Below, in pieces: positions 1 through 6,683 of a stretch of 8,404 bases of DNA. The notes beneath the pieces are model-generated. The model saw nothing but the letters and a program-made list of their open reading frames with translations. It had not been told where the DNA came from and searched no databases. Each line of letters opens with the position of its first letter. Position 1 is the first letter of the stretch. The DNA comes from Bacteroidota bacterium (lineage in GTDB: Bacteria; Bacteroidota; Bacteroidia; Bacteroidales; Prolixibacteraceae), in NCBI GenBank assembly GCA_013203755.1, contig JABMPI010000233.1, forward strand, positions 1 through 8,404. Direction: 5' to 3'. A program made the position numbers and the translations under genes.

Positions 1-25
1 ATAAAAAACAAACAATTATAATCAT

Positions 26-2389
26 ATGAAAAGAATAATTTTACTAAGCACAATACTTCTGCTTTTTGCCGGACTACAAACAAAGGCAGACTCTGGTGAT
101 ATTCTGAAAAACACAAACAAAGAAGACTTAATATCCAAAGCAGAACTCCCCGATAAATTAGTTTTTATTGCTCGAAAACAGTACAAAAAAGACCATCATA
201 ATACAGCTACCATATTCCAAACAGGAGAAGTAAATACAAACAGTTTCGACCCTGGGGCAGCACTTAAAATTCTGGATGTAAAATCGGGAGAAGCAATAAC
301 TATTCTGGAAACTAAAACGGGTGTAATTCGCGATCCTGAAGTTTCGTTCGACGGAAAGAAGATTATCTTTTCCTATAGAAAAAACATTGAAGACAATTAT
401 CATATTTATGAAATAAATGCAGATGGAAGCGAACTTACACAGCTCACTTTTGCAGAAGGTATTTCTGATATCGATCCACTTTATTTACCCAACAATCAAA
501 TCATTTTCAGCTCAACACGAGAACCTAAATATTGCATGTGTAACCGTCACATTATGGCTAATTTGTATCGTATGAATCCCGATGGTTCAAACATCGTTCA
601 ACTTGGGAAAAGCACTTTATTCGAAGGCCATTCCGCATTAATGAACTATGGCCGGATTATCTACGACCGCTGGGAATATGTAGACCGCAATTTTGGCGAT
701 GCGCAAGGATTGTGGACAGTTAATCCGGATGGAACAAAACATGCTATTTTTTATGGCAACAATTCTAATTCGCCAGGTGGAGTAATCGACCCGCGCCCGG
801 TTCCGGGAAGTAATTTAGTACTTAGTATTTTTGGCTCGTGCCACGACCGTCCCTGGGGCGCTTTAACTTTATTAGACCGTTCAAAAGGTGTTGACGGAAA
901 AGAAGCTGTTGTTAGAATATGGCCCGAAAGTGCAATCGATTTAATTGGAAAAGGAAACTGGGACACTTTTATGCAGTTGGATGTTCGCTACGAAGACCCA
1001 TTCCCACTAAACGAAAATTATTTTCTTGTTTCAAAATCGAAGGATTTAAAGAAAAATGCCCTTAACGAGACAATGGCAATTTATCTTTTGGATAGGGAAG
1101 GAAACGAGATTTCACTTCATGAAGAAAAAGATTTAAGTTGTTTTGATCCAATGCCATTGACACCCAGATTTCGCCCAAGGGAAATTCCAACGGCACGGAA
1201 ATTTGATGAATCACCGGGATATTTTTATGTACAAAATGTGTACGAAGGCACACACATGGAAAATGTAAAACCCGGTTCGATTAAGTATTTAAGGGTAGTG
1301 GAATCGCCCGAAAAGCGGACGTATACACAACCTTCTTGGAACGGACAGGGACAGCAGGCACCGGGAGTTAACTGGCACAGTTTCGAGAATAAAAGGGTAA
1401 TTGGAACCGTTCCTGTAGAAAAAGATGGTTCCGTTTATTTCGAAGCACCTTCAAGCAAATACCTCTATTTTCAATTGTTGGATGAAAAGAAAAAAATGGT
1501 ACAGTCCATGCGTAGCGGTGTAATTGTTCACCCGGGAGAAACCAACGGATGTATTGGTTGTCACGAAGATCGCCTTTCTGTACCGCCAGTTGCTGCCAAA
1601 ATGCCCATTGCCATGCGGCAACAGCCAAAAAAACTTACAGAGCATCAAAATGAAAATCCTGTATTTAGTTATACACGGGATATGCAGCCTGTGTTTGATG
1701 CACATTGTATAAAATGTCACGACTTTGGTAAAAAAGCGGCTAAGAAATTAATATTGGCTGGCGATCGAAATCCATACTTTAATGCTTCCTACATCGACAT
1801 TCAACTTAAAAAGCAGATTGCAAGTGTGGGTGCTGGCCCGGCAGAAATTCAGCAAGCATATTCGTGGGGAGCACATGCCAGTAATTTAGTAAAAGTTATT
1901 GAAAGAGGACACCACAAAGTATTGCTATCGAAAGAGGAGTTGGAAACGCTTTATACCTGGATAGATTTAAATGGAATTTATTATCCTGAATACGAATCTG
2001 CGTACCCCGACAATCCTGCCGGAAGAAGTCCAATAACGCAAGAACAATTGGATAGACTTGGCAAATTAACCGGAGTTAATTTCAACCAACTTGCCGACCA
2101 CAACAGAAAACTGGGACCACAAATCTCGTTCGAAAGACCGAAGAAGAGTCCGTGTTTGAAAAATATTCAAACAAATAGTACTGAATATTTGGAAGCACTT
2201 GCAATTATTGAAGCTGGTAAAATTCAACTGGAACAATTACCCCGCGCCGACATGGAAGGATTTGAACCTTGCGAGGAACAACAAATTCAGCTAAATAAAT
2301 ACATGAAACGATTAACGATTGAAAAGGAAAACAACAAAGCCATAACCGAAGGGAAAACCGTTTATGACAAAAAAATACAACCGGAATAG
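26..2389 (+). CDS. Exported HzsA-related (hydrazine synthase alpha-like) beta-propeller dihaem cytochrome c
   Basis: The 787-residue protein starts with a Sec signal peptide (basic MKRI, hydrophobic core about 4-16, likely cleavage near residue 21), so it should act in the periplasm. Residues about 40-400 contain TolB/PD40-type propeller repeats (INADGSELTQLTF about 130-142, MNPDGSNIVQLG about 183-194, VNPDGTKHAIF about 232-242). A middle region carries a first haem site, C509-x-x-C512-H513 (CIGCHEDR). A C-terminal region carries a second, C561-x-x-C564-H565 (CIKCHD), followed by a GDRNPYFNASY segment and an LPRADMEGF stretch typical of this family. This order matches the alpha subunit of anammox hydrazine synthase and the many HzsA-related proteins of Planctomycetes, Verrucomicrobia and Bacteroidota, whose substrates are unknown. 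Other cysteines (C170, C172, C272, C710, C749) could bind metal or form disulfides. The gene ends 107 bases before the likely start of the partner gene. The 25 bases upstream are too few to judge a promoter. Family assignment is firm; catalysis is unknown and hydrazine synthesis should not be assumed. Confidence 0.88.
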   Translation: MKRIILLSTILLLFAGLQTKADSGDILKNTNKEDLISKAELPDKLVFIARKQYKKDHHNTATIFQTGEVNTNSFDPGAALKILDVKSGEAITILETKTGVIRDPEVSFDGKKIIFSYRKNIEDNYHIYEINADGSELTQLTFAEGISDIDPLYLPNNQIIFSSTREPKYCMCNRHIMANLYRMNPDGSNIVQLGKSTLFEGHSALMNYGRIIYDRWEYVDRNFGDAQGLWTVNPDGTKHAIFYGNNSNSPGGVIDPRPVPGSNLVLSIFGSCHDRPWGALTLLDRSKGVDGKEAVVRIWPESAIDLIGKGNWDTFMQLDVRYEDPFPLNENYFLVSKSKDLKKNALNETMAIYLLDREGNEISLHEEKDLSCFDPMPLTPRFRPREIPTARKFDESPGYFYVQNVYEGTHMENVKPGSIKYLRVVESPEKRTYTQPSWNGQGQQAPGVNWHSFENKRVIGTVPVEKDGSVYFEAPSSKYLYFQLLDEKKKMVQSMRSGVIVHPGETNGCIGCHEDRLSVPPVAAKMPIAMRQQPKKLTEHQNENPVFSYTRDMQPVFDAHCIKCHDFGKKAAKKLILAGDRNPYFNASYIDIQLKKQIASVGAGPAEIQQAYSWGAHASNLVKVIERGHHKVLLSKEELETLYTWIDLNGIYYPEYESAYPDNPAGRSPITQEQLDRLGKLTGVNFNQLADHNRKLGPQISFERPKKSPCLKNIQTNSTEYLEALAIIEAGKIQLEQLPRADMEGFEPCEEQQIQLNKYMKRLTIEKENNKAITEGKTVYDKKIQPE

Positions 2390-2393
2390 TATC

Positions 2394-2414
2394 AAGTAGT
2401 AAGTAAAAAGTACT
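2394..2414. repeat. Short GTA-rich repetitive stretch after the first gene
   Basis: Four GTA units (AAGTAGTAAGTA, then AAAAAGTACT) sit just after the stop codon of the HzsA-like gene. Such degenerate AAGTA runs are common in AT-rich intergenic DNA of Bacteroidota. No function can be read from it. Confidence 0.3.
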
Positions 2415-2437
2415 AAAGCTAAAAAATTAATAATTGA

Positions 2438-2476
2438 TGTCATTTCGAGCCTGAGTTATGACGGATCGAAATGACA
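2438..2476. repeat. Dispersed palindromic repeat (TGTCATTTCGA hairpin)
   Basis: TGTCATTTCGA (2438-2448) and its exact reverse complement TCGAAATGACA (2466-2476) form a perfect 11-bp stem around a 17-base loop. Repeats built on this TCATTTCGA core are scattered through many Bacteroidota genomes. No T-run follows, so it is not a clean intrinsic terminator, although the RNA hairpin could stabilise or attenuate the transcript between the two haem-protein genes. The right arm runs through the first in-frame ATG codon (2458) of the next gene, which argues against that ATG as the start. Confidence 0.75.
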
Positions 2477-2496
2477 ATAAAATGACAAATAGAAAT

Positions 2497-4266
2497 ATGA
2501 TCAAAATAAATGCCGCTTTTATAATCCTGTTTTTTATATTTTCAAATCTGGTGGCTCAGGAAAACAGTTACTTTTCTCCCACAGATTTTGAGATCGACAC
2601 AGAAAACAATCAGCTTATTATTGCAGGAAAAACAGCCAATGAAATTAGATCGTACAATCTTTCTGATTTTAGTTTAAAAAAATCCTTAATAACCGATTTA
2701 ACACCCAAAGCTGTAAAACTTGCCGGTGACAATTTATTGATAACTCAATCTTACTCCGAGGGTGAATTGCTAATAGTTGACAAAAACAGTCTTACAATAA
2801 AATCGGGAATAAAAGTGGGTCATGGAGCTTGTGATATTGCCGTTACTTCAGATTTTAAAACTGCGTTTGTCGCCAATCAATTTTCCAACGATATTTCGGT
2901 GGTTGATTTGGAATTGCAAAAGGAGACAAATCGCATTTCTGTTCTGCGCCAACCCATGCAACTTGAGATCTCAAAAGATGGGAAGTATCTGTTTGTTGCC
3001 AATTTTCTAACTGCCCACGCAGCCGATTTAGATACCGTTACTACAGAAATCAGCATCATTGATTTGGAGACAGAAACTCTAATTAAAAATATTCCGCTGG
3101 CTAACGGAAGCAATGCACTGCGCGGAATGTCGCTTTCTGCCGATGGGAAATATATTTTTATTTCGCATAACCTGGGACGATTTCAGGTACCAACAACACA
3201 GCTGGAACAAGGTTGGATGAATACCAGCGCAATGAGTATGCTGGATGCCACAACACTTGAATTTGTGGCCACTGTATTGTTGGATGAACCCGAAAACGGG
3301 GCAGCCGGATCGTGGGGAATTAGTTGTTCGCCGGAGTTTATTTTTGTGGCACATTCGGGAACACAGGATTTCAGCAAAATAGACTATCCAAAGTTTATCG
3401 AAAAACTAAACCTTACTAAAAACAAAGAAGTTCTTTCGTACGATTTGCGTTTTTTATCCGATATCAGAACAAGAATTAAAGTAGACGGTAATGGTCCGAG
3501 GGTATTAAAAGTTTCGGGCAAGCAACTTTTTGTGGCCAACTATTTCACCGATAACATCAATGTTTTTGACACGAATTCAACTTTACAACAAAATATTGCT
3601 TTAAGTAAAAACAGCGAAATGGATGAAGTACGTTTGGGTGAAATGTATTTTAACGATGCATCCTATTGTTTTCAGGGCTGGCAGGCGTGCAACGGTTGTC
3701 ACCCGGATGAAGCGCGCACCGATGGTTTAAACTGGGATTTGTTAAACGATGGAATGGGCAACCCCAAAAACTGTAAAAGTATGTTGCTGGCTCATAAAAC
3801 TCCCCCGGCAATGATAACCGGAATTCGGGCAACAGCAGAAATAGCTGTAAGAAAAGGATTTACTCACATTCAATTTACTCAGGTAGAAGAAGCCCATGCC
3901 GCGGTAGTTGACAAATATTTACAGTCGTTAAAAGCAATTCCCAGTCCGTTTTTAATTGAAGGAGAACTGAGCGAAAAAGCGCAAAAGGGGAAAGCTATTT
4001 TTGAAAGTATAAGTTGCAAATATTGCCATACCGGAGCATTTTTTACCGACCAGAAACAGCACGAAATTGGCAATCAAGGCGAGTACGACCATCAAAATAC
4101 ATGGGATACACCAACCTTAATTGAAACATGGCGCACCGGTCCATATTTGCACGATGGTCGCTCGGCAAGCATGAAAGACGTATTCTCAAAAGAAAAGCAT
4201 GGATTAAGAGAAGACCTTTCGGAAGAGGAGGTTGAGTGGTTGACGGAATATGTTTTATCGTTGTAA
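2497..4266 (+). CDS. Exported YVTN beta-propeller fused to a dihaem MauG/cytochrome c peroxidase-like domain
   Basis: The open frame extends back to ATGs at 2458 and 2482. I choose 2497 because it gives a compact signal peptide (MIKINAAFIILFFIFSNLVA, cleavage before QENS) and because the earlier ATGs lie in or next to a dispersed palindrome. Numbering from 2458, residues about 50-375 hold propeller repeats of the YVTN/YncE type (DIAVTSDFKTAFVANQ, LEISKDGKYLFVANF, ISIIDLET, KQLFVANYFTDNINVFD). The C-terminal 210 residues are a dihaem peroxidase-like module: haem one at C411-N-G-C414-H415, haem two at C520-K-Y-C523-H524, and the conserved WRTGPYLHDGRS motif (557-568), whose H565 may be a distal haem ligand. 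The combination equals a fusion of the beta and gamma subunits of hydrazine synthase, and the gene directly follows an alpha-like gene. Standard MauG/CCP enzymes transfer electrons from a protein or small donor in the periplasm; the substrate here is unknown. No clear terminator follows the stop. Confidence 0.87.
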   Translation: MIKINAAFIILFFIFSNLVAQENSYFSPTDFEIDTENNQLIIAGKTANEIRSYNLSDFSLKKSLITDLTPKAVKLAGDNLLITQSYSEGELLIVDKNSLTIKSGIKVGHGACDIAVTSDFKTAFVANQFSNDISVVDLELQKETNRISVLRQPMQLEISKDGKYLFVANFLTAHAADLDTVTTEISIIDLETETLIKNIPLANGSNALRGMSLSADGKYIFISHNLGRFQVPTTQLEQGWMNTSAMSMLDATTLEFVATVLLDEPENGAAGSWGISCSPEFIFVAHSGTQDFSKIDYPKFIEKLNLTKNKEVLSYDLRFLSDIRTRIKVDGNGPRVLKVSGKQLFVANYFTDNINVFDTNSTLQQNIALSKNSEMDEVRLGEMYFNDASYCFQGWQACNGCHPDEARTDGLNWDLLNDGMGNPKNCKSMLLAHKTPPAMITGIRATAEIAVRKGFTHIQFTQVEEAHAAVVDKYLQSLKAIPSPFLIEGELSEKAQKGKAIFESISCKYCHTGAFFTDQKQHEIGNQGEYDHQNTWDTPTLIETWRTGPYLHDGRSASMKDVFSKEKHGLREDLSEEEVEWLTEYVLSL

Positions 4267-4324
4267 ACCAACACTTTTGTCAATAAATCATTAGAATTTA
4301 TAACAAAGTATTAAGCATTTTTAA

Positions 4325-4401
4325 AACTGATTTGTTTCTTTTGAAGTAGATAAATATACAATCTGCTTTTGGAGAGATTAGTAATTAAATCAGTTCAAAA
4401 G
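4325..4401. repeat. Two crossing inverted-repeat pairs downstream of the propeller-cytochrome gene
   Basis: AACTGATTT (4325-4333) is complementary to AAATCAGTT (4387-4395), and CTTTTGAA (4338-4345) to TTCAAAAG (4394-4401). The order is 1, 2, 1', 2', with two bases shared between 1' and 2', so the stems would either compete or form a pseudoknot. The repeats are exact, but the DNA is AT-rich and chance is possible; no function is claimed. Confidence 0.35.
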
Positions 4402-4436
4402 ATGAAATCATACTTAAATACCTCACTATTCACTTT

Positions 4437-4490
4437 CCACCCCGAGCCCGTTTGCGTGAGTCCACCTCTCCTTGGAAGAAACAGGAGGGG
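4437..4490 (+). repeat. Dispersed CCACCCC-type interspersed repeat, copy 1
   Basis: The unit begins CCACCCCGAGCCCG and ends in a hairpin: CCTCTCCT (4465-4472) pairs with AGGAGGGG (4483-4490) with one T-G wobble and a 10-base loop. A diverged copy in the same orientation lies at 6474-6525. Both contain CCACCCC, a CGTTT/TGCG core, a second CCACC, then a pyrimidine run answered by a purine run. Elements of this style are frequent between Bacteroidota genes; they are non-coding and resemble REP sequences. Confidence 0.6.
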
Positions 4491-4545
4491 AAATAAAAGG
4501 CGCTAAATTATTTAGTATTTCAAATTAAAATCGGATTACGAAAAT

Positions 4546-4611
4546 TCACCTCCCAGAATGGAGCCTGATCGGTCAGACAGGGAGTCCCGGGTATTCAAAC
4601 AGCCTCCTGTG
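4546..4611. other. GC-rich structured island of unknown origin
   Basis: This stretch is far richer in G and C than the flanking AT-rich DNA. It can nest CTCCC (4550-4554) with GGGAG (4580-4584) around CTGA (4565-4568) and TCAG (4573-4576), which close a TCGG tetraloop. CCTCCTGT (4603-4610) is also complementary to ACAGGAGG (4481-4488) in the repeat upstream. It could be part of a longer dispersed repeat or a remnant of a structured RNA. No known RNA family was recognised, and no open reading frame is convincing. Confidence 0.35.
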
Positions 4612-4633
4612 TTCATATAAAAAACAGATATTT

Positions 4634-4663
4634 ATTGCTATTCTAAACATTTTCGTATTTTTA
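4634..4663 (+). promoter_or_regulatory. Possible Bacteroidota-type promoter for the Tat oxidoreductase gene
   Basis: ATTG (4634-4637) is followed after 18 bases by TATTTTTA (4656-4663), a near match to the -33 TTTG / -7 TAnnTTTG pair used by the Bacteroidota primary sigma factor; the last base of the -7 box is off consensus. It would give a leader of about 70 bases. In DNA this rich in A and T such matches occur by chance. Confidence 0.3.
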
Positions 4664-4741
4664 GGCTACCATCCAAAAAAATAACACGGCTTAAAAAGAA
4701 TTAATAAAATTGATATTCTAAACCAATATAAATTAGTAAAA

Positions 4742-6208
4742 ATGACACAAAGAAGAGATTTTATCAAAAAGAGTGTTCTTGGTACTGCCGGTATTACCAT
4801 CGGAGCAATGGGTTTTAGTGCTAAATCGTATGCTTCTATTATAGGAGCCAACAACCGTTTTCGCATGGCGGTTTGTGGTGTAAACGGCCGTGGTAAAAGT
4901 CACATTAACGGCTTTGGTGGACAAGATAATGTGGAGATCGCCTATCTTGTTGATCCCGACAGTGCGGTACTGGAGAGCCGTGTAAATGCATTGCGTGAAA
5001 AAGGTGGATTAAGCTCACGTGTTAAAGGAGTTACAGACGTAAGGCATGTACTTGACGACAGAAAGATTGATGCAATTAGCGTAGCAACACCAAATAGCTG
5101 GCATTCTCAAATGGTAATTTGGGCCGCCCAGTCTAATAAACACTGTTATGTTGAAAAACCAGCAAGTCACGATATTTATGAAGGACGTGTTGCATTAGCC
5201 GCTGCAGAAAAATATGGTATTGTTGTCCAGCATGGTACGCAACGACGAAGTGAACCAGGTTGGGCCAGGCAAGTATCCGATATTCGCTCGGGCAAATATG
5301 GGAAAATGCTGGTTTCGCACGGATTTGCCTGCAAACCTCGTGAAGGCATTGGTTTTGAAACCGATTCAAATCCTCCTAACAATCTGGACTGGAATATCTG
5401 GAAAGGACCTTCAATTATTAATAGTTACAACAAAAATCTGGTGCATTACAATTGGCACTGGAACTGGGCAGTTGGAAACGGAGAATTAAATAATCAGGGA
5501 ACCCATCAGCTTGACGTAGCCTACTGGGCGCTTGATGCTGAAGTTGAAAACACACATCCTAAACGTGTTATGGCAATTGGTGGAAGGTTCAAATGGGAAG
5601 ACCAGGGAGAGACACCCAATACCATGTTTGCACTTGCCGAATTTGCAAACGGGCAATATGTTTTTTTCAATGTCAGAAATGTTAACCACGAGGGATACGT
5701 AAAAGAGGTTACCAACCGGTTTTATTTTGAAGATGGCGGAAAACTTCTTGATGGAGAATACCAATCACACAACGGCAGTCAGCCCCGAAATGTACCAATC
5801 ACGGACGTTCGGCAAACTCCTGGTGGCAATTGGGTAAGTTTTGTTACTGCATGTCGTGCCAATGACCCAACAATGGCCAATGGGAATATGTATGATGCCC
5901 ACTACAGTTGCGCACTTGGACACTTAATGAATACTTCATACCGCTTGGGTAAAAAAGTACCTTTTAACGAAAAAGCTGGTCGCTTTGGAGATAATGCATT
6001 GGCTTACGAAGAATTTATGAAAATACATGCCATTGCCCGCGACGGAATGGGTGTACCAGAAGATAAAGCTGAATATATTGTTGGACCTTGGCTCGAATTT
6101 GATGGTAAGGCAGAACATTTTGTTGGAGATCATTCTGTTCAAGCTAACCGAATGCTTTCTGATCCACGCAATGCTGAATACAATTTACCTTCACCAAAAT
6201 CGGTTTAA
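4742..6208 (+). CDS. Tat-exported Gfo/Idh/MocA family NAD(P)-dependent oxidoreductase
   Basis: The 488-residue product opens with a twin-arginine signal (RRDFIKK, residues 4-10, then a mild hydrophobic stretch to about 31 ending SYAS), so it should be exported folded, probably with its nucleotide bound. A Rossmann fold follows: the dinucleotide loop GVNGRG at 46-51, acidic D71 after the second strand, VATPNSWH at 114-121, and the family motif EKP at 138-140, whose lysine is catalytic in relatives. NNQGTHQLDVAYW (250-262) supplies the usual active-site histidine (H255) and aspartate (D258). Known family members oxidise or reduce sugars, inositols and related polyols; Tat-exported members are numerous in Bacteroidota and Planctomycetes and often sit in carbohydrate-use loci. 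The substrate cannot be read here. The ATG at 4742 gives a correctly placed Tat motif at the N terminus. The gene stands alone, between a 475-base repeat-bearing region and a strong hairpin, so it is probably monocistronic. It appears intact. Confidence 0.92.
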   Translation: MTQRRDFIKKSVLGTAGITIGAMGFSAKSYASIIGANNRFRMAVCGVNGRGKSHINGFGGQDNVEIAYLVDPDSAVLESRVNALREKGGLSSRVKGVTDVRHVLDDRKIDAISVATPNSWHSQMVIWAAQSNKHCYVEKPASHDIYEGRVALAAAEKYGIVVQHGTQRRSEPGWARQVSDIRSGKYGKMLVSHGFACKPREGIGFETDSNPPNNLDWNIWKGPSIINSYNKNLVHYNWHWNWAVGNGELNNQGTHQLDVAYWALDAEVENTHPKRVMAIGGRFKWEDQGETPNTMFALAEFANGQYVFFNVRNVNHEGYVKEVTNRFYFEDGGKLLDGEYQSHNGSQPRNVPITDVRQTPGGNWVSFVTACRANDPTMANGNMYDAHYSCALGHLMNTSYRLGKKVPFNEKAGRFGDNALAYEEFMKIHAIARDGMGVPEDKAEYIVGPWLEFDGKAEHFVGDHSVQANRMLSDPRNAEYNLPSPKSV

Positions 6209-6243
6209 AACTTTATATAATTGAAATAGGCTTAATCTCTGAA

Positions 6244-6269
6244 TAACCCCCGGTTAAAACCGGGGGTTA
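6244..6269. terminator. Strong GC hairpin after the oxidoreductase gene, terminator-like
   Basis: TAACCCCCGGTT (6244-6255) and AACCGGGGGTTA (6258-6269) are exact complements separated by AA, giving a near-perfect 12-bp palindrome 35 bases after the stop codon. Position and stability suit transcription termination or 3'-end protection. No clear T-run follows on either strand (the + strand continues AACAAATAATCC), so it is not a textbook intrinsic terminator. Because both neighbouring genes are on the + strand, it probably insulates the downstream gene. Confidence 0.6.
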
Positions 6270-6473
6270 AACAAATAATCCAAGTTATAATTATACTAAT
6301 GTATTTTTGGTACACATACAAAAAAAGTATACAGAGCTTGTTAATCTCAATTTTCAATATGGTTTGAATGCTGTTTGAGAATTTTATGGTTACTAAGTTA
6401 AAATCAGAAAACAAGGTTGTAATACAAATTTTTAGGTATTTGTGGTTGTGGTTTATTTGCAAAAATATTTTAA

Positions 6474-6525
6474 CCACCCCAGACTCGTTTTTGCGAACCC
6501 ACCCCTCTTAAAAGAAAAAGAAGGT
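6474..6525 (+). repeat. Dispersed CCACCCC-type interspersed repeat, copy 2
   Basis: It starts CCACCCCAGACTCG and continues through TTTTTGCGAACCCACCCC, then a CTCTT run and a purine-rich tail ending AAGAAGGTG. It has the same order of blocks and orientation as the copy at 4437-4490 but its terminal stem is degraded. Just upstream, GTGGTT (6442-6447 and 6448-6453) is tandemly repeated and complementary to AACCAC (6472-6477). Confidence 0.5.
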
Positions 6526-6614
6526 GTTAATACCTTATTGTGTATTCCATTTTTTTTAATCCGTGCACACAAATATATTATTCCAAATTTCCTTCCCCTA
6601 AAAGCAAAAATTCC

Positions 6615-6646
6615 TGTGCAAAATAATTTCAATTATATGTTGCACA
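6615..6646. repeat. Inverted repeat TGTGCAA / TTGCACA upstream of the glutamate synthase-like gene
   Basis: TGTGCAA (6615-6621) and TTGCACA (6640-6646) are exact 7-base complements with 18 AT-rich bases between them. They could be an RNA hairpin only if transcription starts further upstream; otherwise they may be paired protein half-sites. They lie about 50-80 bases ahead of the predicted transcription start. Confidence 0.4.
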
Positions 6647-6650
6647 ATAT

Positions 6651-6664
6651 ATGATTTACATCAT
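6651..6664. promoter_or_regulatory. Crp/Fnr-type operator candidate (ATGAT-N4-ATCAT)
   Basis: ATGAT TTAC ATCAT is an exact 5-4-5 palindrome with the same geometry as the Fnr/Dnr consensus TTGAT-N4-ATCAA, differing only in the outermost base pair. Its centre (6657.5) falls about 40 bases before the start expected from the -7 box at 6684-6691, the distance used by class II activators. The -33 element of this promoter is poor, which fits dependence on an activator. The regulator itself is not in the window. Confidence 0.45.
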
Positions 6665-6675
6665 GTCTTTGACAT
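6663..6675. promoter_or_regulatory. Second palindrome ATGTC-TTT-GACAT overlapping the promoter
   Basis: ATGTC (6663-6667) and GACAT (6671-6675) are exact complements around TTT. The site shares two bases with the ATGAT-N4-ATCAT palindrome and lies between it and the -7 box, where a bound protein would block RNA polymerase. It may be a repressor site; a chance palindrome is possible. Confidence 0.3.
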
Positions 6676-6683
6676 ATTGTTAC

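Larger units (their letters stand above)
4267..4741. other. 475-base non-coding region with repeats, upstream of the oxidoreductase gene
   Basis: No credible gene or tRNA is present on either strand. The first 130 bases are AT-rich and contain two crossing inverted-repeat pairs. The middle holds a dispersed CCACCCC repeat with a hairpin (4437-4490) and an unusually GC-rich island (about 4546-4611) that differs in composition from its surroundings. The last 80 bases are AT-rich and probably carry the promoter and leader of the Tat oxidoreductase gene. The overall look is of an intergenic space colonised by short repeats. Confidence 0.6.

Noticed and set aside
2458..2496. Upstream ATG codons (2458, 2482) as the start of the propeller-cytochrome gene
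   Set aside because: They add a polar tail before the signal peptide, and the first lies inside a dispersed palindrome. The ATG at 2497 gives a normal signal peptide, though the choice is not proven.
26..4266. Evidence that the organism is an anammox bacterium
   Set aside because: Only the domain architecture resembles hydrazine synthase. The HzsA-related and propeller-peroxidase families are widespread in non-anammox bacteria, and the repeats and promoter style point to Bacteroidota.
4561..4611. tRNA-like appearance (a GTATTCAAAC segment near GC-rich stems)
   Set aside because: No acceptor stem, anticodon arm or conserved D-loop can be placed around it, so the T-loop likeness is accidental.
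6302..6309. TATTTTTG as a second -7 promoter element
   Set aside because: It matches TAnnTTTG, but no TTTG-like -33 element lies at the right distance and no gene begins within about 400 bases downstream.
6442..6654. 70-codon open frame on the + strand
   Set aside because: It runs through the dispersed CCACCCC repeat, has no recognisable domain or ribosome binding site, and its product looks like translated repeat.
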